A stretch of 64,000 bases of DNA from the NCBI RefSeq assembly GCF_000741535.1, contig NZ_JGYQ01000007.1, positions 1 through 64,000 on the forward strand, given 5' to 3'. This stretch comes from Bifidobacterium boum (GTDB lineage: Bacteria; Actinomycetota; Actinomycetes; Actinomycetales; Bifidobacteriaceae). The notes below the pieces were generated by a model, which was not told the origin of the DNA, did not search any database, and saw only the letters and a program-made list of their open reading frames with translations. Every line of letters starts with the position of its first letter. The first letter of the stretch is position 1. The translations under genes and the position numbers were made by a program. Positions 18,167 through 25,390 of the stretch are shown piece by piece.

Positions 18167-18610
18167 TCAATCTCTTGGCGTTTCCGCTTCGAAGCGCGCG
18201 TTCGGATCCTTGTTGGCGGCCACGTCATAGTCCTCTGGGTGGGCGGCGATACGGTCGATGAGATCATCGGTGACTTGTGCAGTCGTCGTCGACCCCTCAT
18301 CGGCGCCGTCAACAGGCCGGCGCTCGCCGGCCGTGGAGACAGACTCGGCCTGTATCTCAGGGTCCTGTGCGAGGCGTTCCGCATCCGCGATTATGCGTGA
18401 GAGCGGCATCCTGAGCGCCGTAGCAATCTTTTGGAGCTGCTCATAATCGGCGACGGTATTGAGCTCGAGAATCCGTCTTAATGTGCCATATGGCACGCCA
18501 GATTCTTTCGCCAAAGCCGGTGTCTTGATATCGCGTGCGGCCATTGCGCGCTTTACTGCGATGGATAGTGACTTCGACTCTACGGTCGGTATTTTTGCTC
18601 CCTTTGCCAT
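18167..18610 (-). CDS. XRE-family phage repressor (CI-like)
   Basis: 147 residues. The N-terminal helix-turn-helix (about 15-72) reads AVKRAMAARDIKTPALAKESGVPYGTLRRILE, a classic XRE fold. The C-terminal 70 residues are acidic and low in order and hold no S24 peptidase. A repressor without self-cleavage next to ImmA fits a protease-triggered switch. It faces the operators at 18642-18710, which overlap its own upstream region, so it is probably autoregulated. Start ATG at 18610. Confidence 0.87.
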   Translation of the reverse strand: MAKGAKIPTVESKSLSIAVKRAMAARDIKTPALAKESGVPYGTLRRILELNTVADYEQLQKIATALRMPLSRIIADAERLAQDPEIQAESVSTAGERRPVDGADEGSTTTAQVTDDLIDRIAAHPEDYDVAANKDPNARFEAETPRD

Positions 18611-18641
18611 GGCACCAGACTACTTCGTATTGGCCTAAATA

Positions 18642-18710
18642 TGTCTCATATAAGACACGCCGTGTTTTGACTGAGACAAGCAATCGCCGTATCATGTCTT
18701 ATATGAAACA
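18642..18710. promoter_or_regulatory. Three operator-like 16-mers of the lysogeny switch
   Basis: Near-palindromes starting TGT and ending ACA occur at 18642-18657 (TGTCTCATATAAGACA), 18663-18678 (TGTTTTGACTGAGACA) and 18695-18710 (TGTCTTATATGAAACA). The first and third match each other in opposite orientation with one mismatch. Spacings of 21 and 32 bases equal two and three helical turns. The second overlaps the -35 and the third the -10 of the rightward promoter; the first lies nearest the repressor gene. Confidence 0.75.
18667..18695 (+). promoter_or_regulatory. Rightward early promoter (PR-like)
   Basis: TTGACT (18667-18672), a 17-base spacer and TATCAT (18690-18695). It should start RNA near 18702 and drive the early genes. 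Repressor binding to the operators at 18663-18678 and 18695-18710 would cover both boxes. Confidence 0.75.
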
Positions 18711-18744
18711 CGAACGGTTTGGAAGGAAACGAAAGGAGCGCAGA

Positions 18745-18993
18745 TTGAGACCAATACCAACGGCCGCTGACCTTGGAGAAATCCTCAAGCGGACAATCAA
18801 GGGCGCCAACCTCACCCAAGAGGAAACGGCAACATTGACCGGGATTCCGCGGAGCACACTCCTCAGAAAGATGCATGGCGGAACCTTCAACTTCGAAGAA
18901 CTCTCCAAAATCTCGCAAGTCACAGGAAAGAAACTGTCGTCAATTGTCTCTGAAGCTGAGGCGCTCGCCGACAAAGAAAATGCCCGCAGGTGA
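18745..18993 (+). CDS. Small HTH protein, Cro-like (TTG start)
   Basis: About 82 residues with a helix-turn-helix at about 8-60 (LKRTIKGANLTQEETATLTGIPRSTLLRKM). First gene of the rightward transcript, so a Cro-type regulator is likely. Two in-frame ATGs at 18694 and 18703 lie in the -10 region or at the start point of the promoter and cannot serve from it. The TTG at 18745 has AAGGAG 6 bases upstream and is my chosen start. Confidence 0.75.
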   Translation: MRPIPTAADLGEILKRTIKGANLTQEETATLTGIPRSTLLRKMHGGTFNFEELSKISQVTGKKLSSIVSEAEALADKENARR

Positions 18994-19030
18994 CACTGCG
19001 GGCGATGAGAACCAGAAAGGTGTATTGACA

Positions 19031-19366
19031 ATGATTCTCGAAAACCATGATACCACCGAGTCCGAAGCGCCGGCCGAGGAGCCGGTCGAGGAGCCGACCG
19101 CAGTCGGCCGTCTGCTCGACGTCAGCCCGCTCGGCGGGGAGGTCATCGACCGGGGCGATATGCCCATCACACTCAAACCCGCGTTCGACCACACCTACTG
19201 GGAGCCGGTCGGCGGGGTCCTGATCGTCGGCGAGGGGCTCGGCAAGCGTGAAATCACCCTCAGCCTTTCGGAGCTCCTCAAGCTCAGGGAGCGCCTGGAC
19301 TTCCTGACCGAGGACATCCTCGACGCGAATTTCAAGGCTGTCGCAGCGGGAAGGGTGGGCAAGTGA
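19031..19366 (+). CDS. Small acidic phage protein, unknown
   Basis: 111 residues. An acidic N-terminus rich in Glu/Pro (about 5-25) is followed by a compact region with TLKPAFDHTYWEPVG and GEGLGKREITLSLSELLKLRERLDFLTED, which looks like a folded domain with a C-terminal helix pair. No family recognised. The start ATG at 19031 lies 10 bases after GAAAGG; a TTG two codons earlier is possible. Early operon. Confidence 0.6.
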   Translation: MILENHDTTESEAPAEEPVEEPTAVGRLLDVSPLGGEVIDRGDMPITLKPAFDHTYWEPVGGVLIVGEGLGKREITLSLSELLKLRERLDFLTEDILDANFKAVAAGRVGK

Positions 19367-19417
19367 TGGATGACAAAGAAGCGCTCGCCGACGAATGAAT
19401 CGAAAGGAGAACCCGAG

Positions 19418-19843
19418 ATGAGTATCAACATTCCTGCCGAGACGCCGGACGAATCTATGAACCCGATTTCCGTTGAGGAGTTCGAACGCCTGCACCCGGC
19501 GATGCTTGGCGCGATAAGGGAAGCCGTCCGCAAGGAATTGGAACTCTCTCACGCGGACGGCCGAACGTCAGCTGATGTTCAGCGCACGTTTGATCTTCAA
19601 CTGGTCGTTCCGGATGTACCGCTGGTATTCGGCGATGCCCTGCACGGCATCGGCCAGCGACACGATGGCCTGCTGAATGTTTCCGGATTGTGCGTAGGTC
19701 TTCGCGTCATCAGCGGAATTCACTGGATCGCGTTGCATGTTATCACCTCCCTTCTTTGCGCGGGTCTGCTCATTCTCCCACTCGGCAGGAAGGTCCTCAA
19801 ACGAGACACGTCGGAAAAGCAATCGGCGCTTACCAACGCATGA
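19418..19843 (+). CDS. Small early protein; C-terminal half doubtful
   Basis: The ATG at 19418 follows AAAGGAG at good spacing, and the first 45 or so residues (MSINIPAETPDESMNPISV..., then a helix FERLHPAMLGAIREAVRKELEL) look like real coding. After about 19568 the frame runs in antisense through a well-supported minus-strand gene and its composition changes to Val/Leu/Gly/His-rich sequence. The plus-strand gene may therefore have lost its natural end at a recombination junction. No function known. Confidence 0.45.
   Translation: MSINIPAETPDESMNPISVEEFERLHPAMLGAIREAVRKELELSHADGRTSADVQRTFDLQLVVPDVPLVFGDALHGIGQRHDGLLNVSGLCVGLRVISGIHWIALHVITSLLCAGLLILPLGRKVLKRDTSEKQSALTNA
19568..19738 (-). CDS. 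Minus-strand 56-residue protein in the early region
   Basis: The ribosome site is exceptionally strong: GGGAGGTGAT ends 3 bases before the ATG at 19738. The product is a soluble, helical peptide (SADDAKTYAQSGN, QQAIVSLADAVQGIAEYQRYI) ending KRALNIS. It is transcribed against the early operon, so it is likely expressed in the lysogen or as a moron. No family recognised. Confidence 0.65.
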   Translation of the reverse strand: MQRDPVNSADDAKTYAQSGNIQQAIVSLADAVQGIAEYQRYIRNDQLKIKRALNIS

Positions 19844-19859
19844 AAGGAGCGGGCGCGTG

Positions 19860-20105
19860 ATGGATGACAAAGAGGTGTTCGCCGCATTGGCGGCGGCGTT
19901 GAAGCCGATGAACACAACGAAGGACATCGCGGACAACTGCGGCATCAAGGAAGGCACCCTGGCGTACTGGCGTAGCGCGGGCATCGGCCCGAAGTTCGTG
20001 AAGGTGGGACGGACCGTCATGTATCCGAAGGAGCAGATGATCGCCTATTTAGCGCAACACCTGTACCAGTGCACGGCCGAATACGAGGAAGAGGTGGGTG
20101 CGTGA
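19860..20105 (+). CDS. Excisionase-like helix-turn-helix protein
   Basis: 81 residues with a MerR/excisionase-type winged helix: TTKDIADNCGIKEGTLAYWRSAGIGPKFVKVGRTVMYPKEQMIAYL (about 19-65). Proteins of this fold serve as recombination directionality factors or early regulators. Its place in the early operon, away from integrase, would suit Xis made only on induction. AAAGGAG lies 10 bases before the ATG at 19860; a GTG codon directly precedes it. The next gene overlaps by one base. Confidence 0.7.
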   Translation: MDDKEVFAALAAALKPMNTTKDIADNCGIKEGTLAYWRSAGIGPKFVKVGRTVMYPKEQMIAYLAQHLYQCTAEYEEEVGA

Positions 20106-20332
20106 TGGGTGAGACATGGCTGCCGGCATGCATATCACTCACGGCCGGGCTGTTCAGTCTTTCCCTGGCTTTGCTTCGGATCCTCGTTGATCTTGATCCG
20201 ATCGGTTGGATCCTGTCGTTGGGGGAATGTCAAGAGTCCGGGAAAGCGGATGCAGTCGGGGATGTGCAAATAACCATAATCCCAGTCTCGAATGCTCGAA
20301 CCGGTATCTCGGAAGAAAAGGAGAACAAATGA
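20105..20332 (+). CDS. Small membrane protein, unknown
   Basis: 75 residues. A hydrophobic N-terminal helix (about 5-28, ACISLTAGLFSLSLALLRIL) is followed by a second weakly hydrophobic stretch and a polar tail ending EEKENK. The start overlaps the previous stop by one base, indicating coupling. Confidence 0.55.
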   Translation: MGETWLPACISLTAGLFSLSLALLRILVDLDPIGWILSLGECQESGKADAVGDVQITIIPVSNARTGISEEKENK

Positions 20333-20415
20333 ACGACATCCGCAAAGCCTGCGTCGACATCGACGTGACCGACCTCGTGGACATCGTCGTCGACACCATC
20401 AACAAGGAGCTGTGA
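20329..20415 (+). CDS. 28-residue peptide ORF
   Basis: ATG at 20329 follows AAAAGGAG and overlaps the preceding stop codon. The peptide (MNDIRKACVDIDVTDLVDIV and eight more residues) is amphipathic and acidic. It is too short for a family call; the ribosome site and overlap argue that it is translated. Confidence 0.45.
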   Translation: MNDIRKACVDIDVTDLVDIVVDTINKEL

Positions 20416-20420
20416 TGGAA

Positions 20421-21044
20421 TCAATGCCTTTGGCTGTTGGTCAGGCGCTGCTCGATCTCAGTGTTGCGTCTGCTGCCCAGTTCGGTGGTGTATGTGACGT
20501 GTACAGTGACGCGGCATGTTCCGATGCCGGCAGAGAAGAAGCCGTTTCCGGAGTTGATGGCGTCGATCTCGGATTGGTCTTTGATTATCTGCTTGGAGAA
20601 GAACTCGCTTTCGAGCGCGATCTCGCAGAACGGCATTGTCTTGTCGACGCGCGCCTGCGCAATGGTCTGGTCTTCAAAGCGGACGAACACATGAACGTCT
20701 CGTGCGATGTTGCCGCAATCGTTGACAAGAAAGACGGTGGAAGTTTCTCCATCGTACTCGACCCTCCACTTGTAAACCGTCTGGTCGGCGGTGACTGCCA
20801 ACGCCCGTTGGCTGATCGCGTTCGCGTCTGCTGCTATCTCGTTCGCTTTGCCGGCAAGGTCGTTGGCGTGTTCGGCGATCCCCTTCGAGTCGGTGGCGAT
20901 CCCGTTGGCTTCTTCCGCCGAGTCGTTGGCGTCCTTGGCGAGCTTGTTTCCAGCATGCGTTTGGAACAAGGCGACACATCCGGAGACACCGCCAACCAAT
21001 CCCGTGACGGCGCCAACGACGCCGGTGACCACATTGATGTCCAT
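20421..21044 (-). CDS. Membrane-anchored coiled-coil protein, moron candidate
   Basis: 207 residues on the minus strand inside the rightward early region. A single N-terminal membrane helix (about 3-28, glycine- and valine-rich) is followed by an Ala-rich coiled coil of heptad type (about 32-88, with repeated D/E-A-N-x-I-A units) and a C-terminal beta-rich domain (about 92-185) with Cys residues. Codon use is slightly less GC-biased than in its neighbours. No strong ribosome site; TAGAAT lies 7 bases before the ATG, so the mRNA may be leaderless. Function unknown; a lysogenic-conversion gene is an inference from strand and position. Confidence 0.65.
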   Translation of the reverse strand: MDINVVTGVVGAVTGLVGGVSGCVALFQTHAGNKLAKDANDSAEEANGIATDSKGIAEHANDLAGKANEIAADANAISQRALAVTADQTVYKWRVEYDGETSTVFLVNDCGNIARDVHVFVRFEDQTIAQARVDKTMPFCEIALESEFFSKQIIKDQSEIDAINSGNGFFSAGIGTCRVTVHVTYTTELGSRRNTEIEQRLTNSQRH

Positions 21045-21073
21045 TCCACCGATTCTACGGACGGAGGCGAACG

Positions 21074-21277
21074 ATGAAGGTTCTTATCCGTGTCATCCTG
21101 CACCAGCTGATCTTCGCGGTGTGGCTACTGGCCATGTGGGTGCTGTATTGCACGCCGGCCTGCACGCACCCCATCGAACATCTCATCGCCGTGCCGTTCG
21201 CGGTGCTCATCCCGACGGCCGTCATCATGCGCCGCCTTGCCGCTTCCCCTCGCTTCATGCGATGGCTGGACGAGTAA
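21074..21277 (+). CDS. Small two-helix membrane protein
   Basis: 67 residues with two hydrophobic helices (about 3-27 and 38-56) separated by a short Cys/His loop, ending RFMRWLDE. GGAGG lies 8 bases before ATG. Early operon; function unknown. Confidence 0.6.
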   Translation: MKVLIRVILHQLIFAVWLLAMWVLYCTPACTHPIEHLIAVPFAVLIPTAVIMRRLAASPRFMRWLDE

Positions 21278-21429
21278 CGGCAGTGAAGGACTTGGACGGC
21301 TCCGCACACATTGCGGCATGGACGTGGTTCGTCATGCGCGGCCATGCCGGAACCGCCCACCCGTCAAGGAAAAGACGTTAAAACCAGCCGGACGGGTCAT
21401 CTTCTCTCTTCTCCTCCCGCCCGGCCCTC

Positions 21430-21521
21430 GCCGGGACCCGCGACAGGATGCGGGCGCCATGGATCGGCGTGTTCAGGTCACGCCGGCGGTTGGATGCGCG
21501 GTTCGAATCCGCGTCCCGGCA
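21430..21521 (+). tRNA. Possible phage class II tRNA (GGA anticodon, Ser-like)
   Basis: 92 nt that fold as a long-variable-arm tRNA: acceptor GCCGGGA/TCCCGGC (7 of 7 pairs), D-stem CGC/GCG with a loop containing GG, anticodon stem GCGCC/GGCGT with loop ATGGATC (U33 present, anticodon GGA), a 26-nt variable region, and a perfect T-arm CGCGG-TTCGAAT-CCGCG. Against it: positions 8-9 are CC instead of U-purine, the discriminator is A rather than the G usual for Ser, and a competing hairpin exposes CAG. It may be degenerate. It lies in an otherwise gene-free 270-base gap. Confidence 0.45.
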
Positions 21522-21547
21522 CGACATCAATCCAAAGGAGGCAAACG

Positions 21548-21829
21548 TTGACAAACACAGACAGGCCGGAAGGCGAAAAGTGGTTCGAATGGCCGCTCAC
21601 ACCCGCCAGCGCCGGCATGACGGCCGCCGAACTGATCGGCGAACTGTACGAGACCATCAGCGCGCTCAACCGCGACAGGGGCTGGAACCTCACCATGGTC
21701 GCCCCCGCACGCTTCGGCGAGATCGTCATCGACCGCGAGGCCGGATGCCTCCGCGCGAAATGCGCGTGGAAGGCCAAGGATCCCAGCCAGCTCGGCCCCG
21801 AGCCCGACGGATACGTGAGGGGAGCCTGA
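21548..21829 (+). CDS. Small phage protein, unknown (TTG start)
   Basis: 93 residues. The TTG at 21548 is chosen because AAAGGAGG lies 5 bases upstream; longer versions would overlap the tRNA-like element. The product is soluble, with helical PASAGMTAAELIGELYETISALNRDRGW and a short strand region. It lies directly upstream of ssb with one base between, so probably co-translated. Confidence 0.65.
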   Translation: MTNTDRPEGEKWFEWPLTPASAGMTAAELIGELYETISALNRDRGWNLTMVAPARFGEIVIDREAGCLRAKCAWKAKDPSQLGPEPDGYVRGA

Positions 21830-21830
21830 C

Positions 21831-22403
21831 ATGGCCATAGGAGAGACCGTCATCACCATCGTCGGCAACCTCACCGCAGATCCGGAACTGAGAACCACCG
21901 GCCAGGGCGCGCATGTCGCCAGCTTCACCATCGCAAACACCGCGCGCGTATATAACAAGCAGACCGGCCAGTACGAGGATGGACCGGCGCTGTTCATGCG
22001 CTGTTCGGCATGGAATGACCTCGCCCAGCATTGCGCGCAGTCACTGGCCAAAGGCATGCGCGTCATCGCCCAGGGCAGGCTCCGACAGCACTCGTATCAG
22101 GCGCAGGACGGCACCAACAGAACCATCGTGGAGCTGACGGTCGACGAAATCGGGCCATCGCTGCGGTACGCCACGGCGCAGGTCGCCCGCATCAGCCACC
22201 AGGGCGGCCCCGTCTACGGCAACCCCGCATCGACGCAGCCGACCGTCAACACCGGCGCAGACGGCTGGAGCCAACGGCCGCAACAGCCGGCGCAGACACA
22301 GCAACCCGCCCAGCCTCCGGCCGATGATCCGTGGGGCGCGCCGTCGGACGACCAGTCATCATTCGGAGACTTCGGCAAACCCGATCCGGAACCGGAATTC
22401 TAA
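21831..22403 (+). CDS. ssb: Single-stranded DNA-binding protein
   Basis: 190 residues. An OB-fold spans residues 4-110 (TIVGNLTADPELRTTGQGAHVASFTIAN, FMRCSAWNDLAQH, MRVIAQGRLRQHSY). A Gln/Pro/Gly-rich linker (about 125-175) leads to the acidic tip DPEPEF, the usual docking site for replication and repair partners. It coats single-stranded phage DNA during replication. GAGGGGA precedes the ATG. Confidence 0.95.
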   Translation: MAIGETVITIVGNLTADPELRTTGQGAHVASFTIANTARVYNKQTGQYEDGPALFMRCSAWNDLAQHCAQSLAKGMRVIAQGRLRQHSYQAQDGTNRTIVELTVDEIGPSLRYATAQVARISHQGGPVYGNPASTQPTVNTGADGWSQRPQQPAQTQQPAQPPADDPWGAPSDDQSSFGDFGKPDPEPEF

Positions 22404-22412
22404 GGAGCAGCA

Positions 22413-22787
22413 ATGAAAGCCAGCGAACAACAGGCGCTCATCCCGCAGGAGGCCACGCCCGACACACTCATCGACCTCATCGGCAAGACCCAGCAGGTCA
22501 CCAAAGCCGCGGCCGTCGTGCTCAAGGCATGCCGCACCGTCATGGACACCAAAAACAAGCAGGAGCACATCGACAAGTGGGGCGGCATCCACGCCATCAC
22601 CGAAGCCGTGTACGACTGCGCAGACCTCGCGCAGCGCATCCTCGACGCGGGACTGGCCATGGAGAACATGTGCGCGAAGCCCGCCACGTCACGGCAGATG
22701 ATCCTCATCGACGACCTGCGCCGCAGCCTCGACATGGACGACGGCGACGTGGAGGCGACCGTCGATCCGGCCACCGGCGAAATCTGA
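22413..22787 (+). CDS. Phage early protein, unknown
   Basis: 124 residues, mostly alpha-helical, with no membrane segment. Position between ssb and the replication protein suggests a role in DNA replication or recombination, but I see no ERF, RecT or other motif. AAGGAG lies upstream of ATG at good spacing. Confidence 0.6.
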   Translation: MKASEQQALIPQEATPDTLIDLIGKTQQVTKAAAVVLKACRTVMDTKNKQEHIDKWGGIHAITEAVYDCADLAQRILDAGLAMENMCAKPATSRQMILIDDLRRSLDMDDGDVEATVDPATGEI

Positions 22788-22809
22788 ACCATCGGAAGGA
22801 GAAGAAGAG

Positions 22810-23808
22810 ATGTGGTTCATCATCGACGACCAGATGGCCGACGACAGGCGCATCCGCCGCCTGCCGCTCGCCACCGTGGGACTGTGGGTCAAGCTGTGCG
22901 TCATCCACTCCAAAGGCGTCTCGATGCAGGCCAAGGACCCGGCCGCATACCCCGGCCACTTCGACAAGCTCGACCTCAAGGACGCCGGCGGCACCATGAA
23001 ACAGCTCCAGCAGCTCATCGACTCCGGGCTCATGGAAGAGCACGACGGCGGCTGGCGCCCCGTTTACGCGGAAGGCATATGCAGGGAGCCCCGAGTGCTG
23101 ACCGAAGAGCAACGCGAGGCGCGCCGCAAGGCCGGAAGCAAGGGAGGACGCCGCAAGGCGGCCAACCAGAAAGCCAAGCAGACATCTGGCGACTTGCCAG
23201 AAAAAAGCCAAGCAAACGAAGAGCAAAACAGTAGCGAGACAGGTAGCAAACCGTCTAGCAAGTTGCTAGAGGACAGCCAAGCAAAAACATGGCATAAAAC
23301 CGATACCGATACCGATACCGATATACCCTCTCCGACCCCTCCCGCCGGCAAACCGAAGCAACCTGCCACGCCGGAATCCGGCTTCGACCATTTCGCCGAA
23401 GCCTATCCCGGATCCGTCGGCGCGAAAGGCCGCAAGACCGAAGCCGAAGCCAGAGCCCTGTACGCAGCCATCGCCGGAAACCCCGTCGAACTCACCCGCC
23501 TCCAAACCGCGCTCCGCCGCTACAAGCACGCCGTCAACGACGGTCAAATCCGCACCGGCCACATCCCACGGCTCAACACATGGCTCCGCGACCAATGGGA
23601 AACCTGGGCGCCGGAACCCATCACACCCACGTACCAGCACAAGCACACCTGGAACTGCGAACACGTCCACCAGCTCATGGACCCGCATGAGGACGAATAC
23701 GACCACACCGGCAGCCTCCGCAAAGGCAAGCCAAGCGAATGGTGGAAGGCATGCCAGGCGTGCGCCGAAGAACTCAACCAACAACAAACCAGCAAGGAGA
23801 AGCAATGA
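22810..23808 (+). CDS. Phage replication initiation/organiser protein
   Basis: 332 residues. The N-terminal 100 residues (MWFIIDDQMADDRRIRRLPL...) form a DnaD/replisome-organiser-like winged-helix region. A charged linker with GRRKAANQKAKQ follows, with a short run of Thr-Asp pairs (TDTDTDTD) coded by a perfect GATACC repeat. The C-terminal part has a helical region (FDHFAEAYPG...) that resembles domains of phage primosomal proteins. It probably recruits helicase to the phage origin. AAGGAGAAGAAG precedes ATG. Ends in a 4-base overlap with the ParB-like gene. Confidence 0.65.
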   Translation: MWFIIDDQMADDRRIRRLPLATVGLWVKLCVIHSKGVSMQAKDPAAYPGHFDKLDLKDAGGTMKQLQQLIDSGLMEEHDGGWRPVYAEGICREPRVLTEEQREARRKAGSKGGRRKAANQKAKQTSGDLPEKSQANEEQNSSETGSKPSSKLLEDSQAKTWHKTDTDTDTDIPSPTPPAGKPKQPATPESGFDHFAEAYPGSVGAKGRKTEAEARALYAAIAGNPVELTRLQTALRRYKHAVNDGQIRTGHIPRLNTWLRDQWETWAPEPITPTYQHKHTWNCEHVHQLMDPHEDEYDHTGSLRKGKPSEWWKACQACAEELNQQQTSKEKQ

Positions 23809-25193
23809 GCAACTACCAAAGCGACCAGATCAAGCTCATCAACCCGAGCCTGATCGACCCACACCCGGACAATCCACGCAAAAACATCGGCGACGTGACC
23901 GACCTCGCGGCCAGCATCAAAGCCAACGGCCTGCTCTCGCCGCTCTCCGTCGTACCCAACGGCGAGCGCTATCGTGTCATCGCCGGCCATCGTCGTCTCG
24001 CCGCATGCAAGCAGGCCGGCACCGGAGCCGTGCCGTGTTTCGTGCTTGACTTAGACCCGTTGCAGCAGTTGGAGGCCATGGTCACCGAAAACTGCCAGCG
24101 CGAACAGCTCACCGTCCTCGAGGAGGCCGACGCCATCCAGGGCATGCTCGACCTCGGAGCCACCACCGCCGCCGTCGCGCACAGGCTCGGCCGAAGCGCC
24201 GACTATGTGCGTGACAGAGCGAAAGCGGCGAGCATCAAGGCGGACGTCAGGAAGACACGCGACGACTTCGACCAGCTCACCATCGGCCAACTCATGGCCA
24301 TCGCACGATACGACGGCCAGCCGGACCGTCAGGAACGCCTCGCGCACGCCGCGGGGACCTCGAACTTCGACTACATCCTCCACAACATCGAAGTGGAAGA
24401 TCGCCGGAGCCAGTGGTTCGCCGATGTCTCCGCGCTCCTCGCCACCGGCACCACCGGTCTCAACGTCATCGAGGATCCCGGAGAGACCTTCTCGGATTCC
24501 GAATGGCATTACTCCGGCGCCATCTTCCCCGCCGCGGGCACTCCGGAAGAAACCATCGAAGAGCTCCGCAAGCAGAATCCAGACGCGGTCTCCGTCCATG
24601 AAGCGACACAGACGATATACCTCTGGGATCGTCGTGATGCGGCCGCCGAAGCCGAAGAGGAAGCCCAGCGAGCCGCCGAACAGGCCGAACGCGACGCCCG
24701 ACAGCACGTGCTCGAGGAATACGCCGCCACGACGGCTGACAAGCGCATGGCATGGCTCCACGGCCATCTCCATGCCATCAAGCGCGCCAAGCTCATCGAG
24801 ACCACGGCAAGGCTCGGACTCCTGCAGACAATTGACCCGGACCCGACCGGCTTCACCAAAGACCTACACACCTGGAACGACGCCGCATGCGCCCGGGAAC
24901 AGTTCGCCGCCATCGCCGGCATCAAACCGGAACAGGCGCTCGCGGAACTCCACACGCACCTCAACTCACCGGACTGGCCGACATACGCTGTCATGATCCT
25001 CACCGCCAGAATCGAATGGTTCATCAGCCCAAATGACTGGGACTGGAGTGGCGACGACAACGTCAGCCGCCGCATCCCCGGCTATTACCTGATCCTTCAA
25101 GACCTCGGCTATGAGCCATCCGACGACGAGACCGAACACCTCGACCAGCTTGTTGCCGCCATCACGGAAGAAGACGAGGAGGAAGACGAATGA
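23805..25193 (+). CDS. ParB/Spo0J-family DNA-binding protein
   Basis: 462 residues. ParB N-terminal domain (about 8-100) with the box-2-type sequence YRVIAGHRRLAACKQAG and the ENCQREQLTVLEEADAI helix; KorB-like HTH at about 120-150 (AAVAHRLGRSADYVRDRAKAAS). The remaining 300 residues include an Ala/Glu/Arg coiled coil (about 280-320) and an acidic tail, EEDEEEDE. No ParA or plasmid partition gene is adjacent. In phages such proteins act in replication, transcription control or as nucleases. ATG overlaps the preceding stop (ATGA). Confidence 0.8.
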   Translation: MSNYQSDQIKLINPSLIDPHPDNPRKNIGDVTDLAASIKANGLLSPLSVVPNGERYRVIAGHRRLAACKQAGTGAVPCFVLDLDPLQQLEAMVTENCQREQLTVLEEADAIQGMLDLGATTAAVAHRLGRSADYVRDRAKAASIKADVRKTRDDFDQLTIGQLMAIARYDGQPDRQERLAHAAGTSNFDYILHNIEVEDRRSQWFADVSALLATGTTGLNVIEDPGETFSDSEWHYSGAIFPAAGTPEETIEELRKQNPDAVSVHEATQTIYLWDRRDAAAEAEEEAQRAAEQAERDARQHVLEEYAATTADKRMAWLHGHLHAIKRAKLIETTARLGLLQTIDPDPTGFTKDLHTWNDAACAREQFAAIAGIKPEQALAELHTHLNSPDWPTYAVMILTARIEWFISPNDWDWSGDDNVSRRIPGYYLILQDLGYEPSDDETEHLDQLVAAITEEDEEEDE

Positions 25194-25390
25194 CCAAGGA
25201 ACAGATCAACAGACTCGCCCAACTCATCACCGACACCGCGGAAACCGCGGCGAACATCGAACTCCAGGCGCTCGCCGGCGGCAAGGCCGATAACGGCATC
25301 GCCGCGATGGCCTCCGGACTAAGAACGAACTGCACTTCATGTCTGGTGCTGGTCAACGGCCTGATGCAGGAAGGAGCGCGTTGTGAGTGA
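25190..25390 (+). CDS. Small helical phage protein
   Basis: 66 residues, helical and Ala-rich, with a CTSC pair. Its ATG overlaps the ParB-like stop (ATGA), so it is translated by coupling. No function can be assigned. Confidence 0.6.
   Translation: MTKEQINRLAQLITDTAETAANIELQALAGGKADNGIAAMASGLRTNCTSCLVLVNGLMQEGARCE

Noticed and set aside
21283-21381. A 32-codon GTG ORF after the two-helix membrane protein
   Set aside because: No ribosome site and unlikely composition; not listed as a gene.
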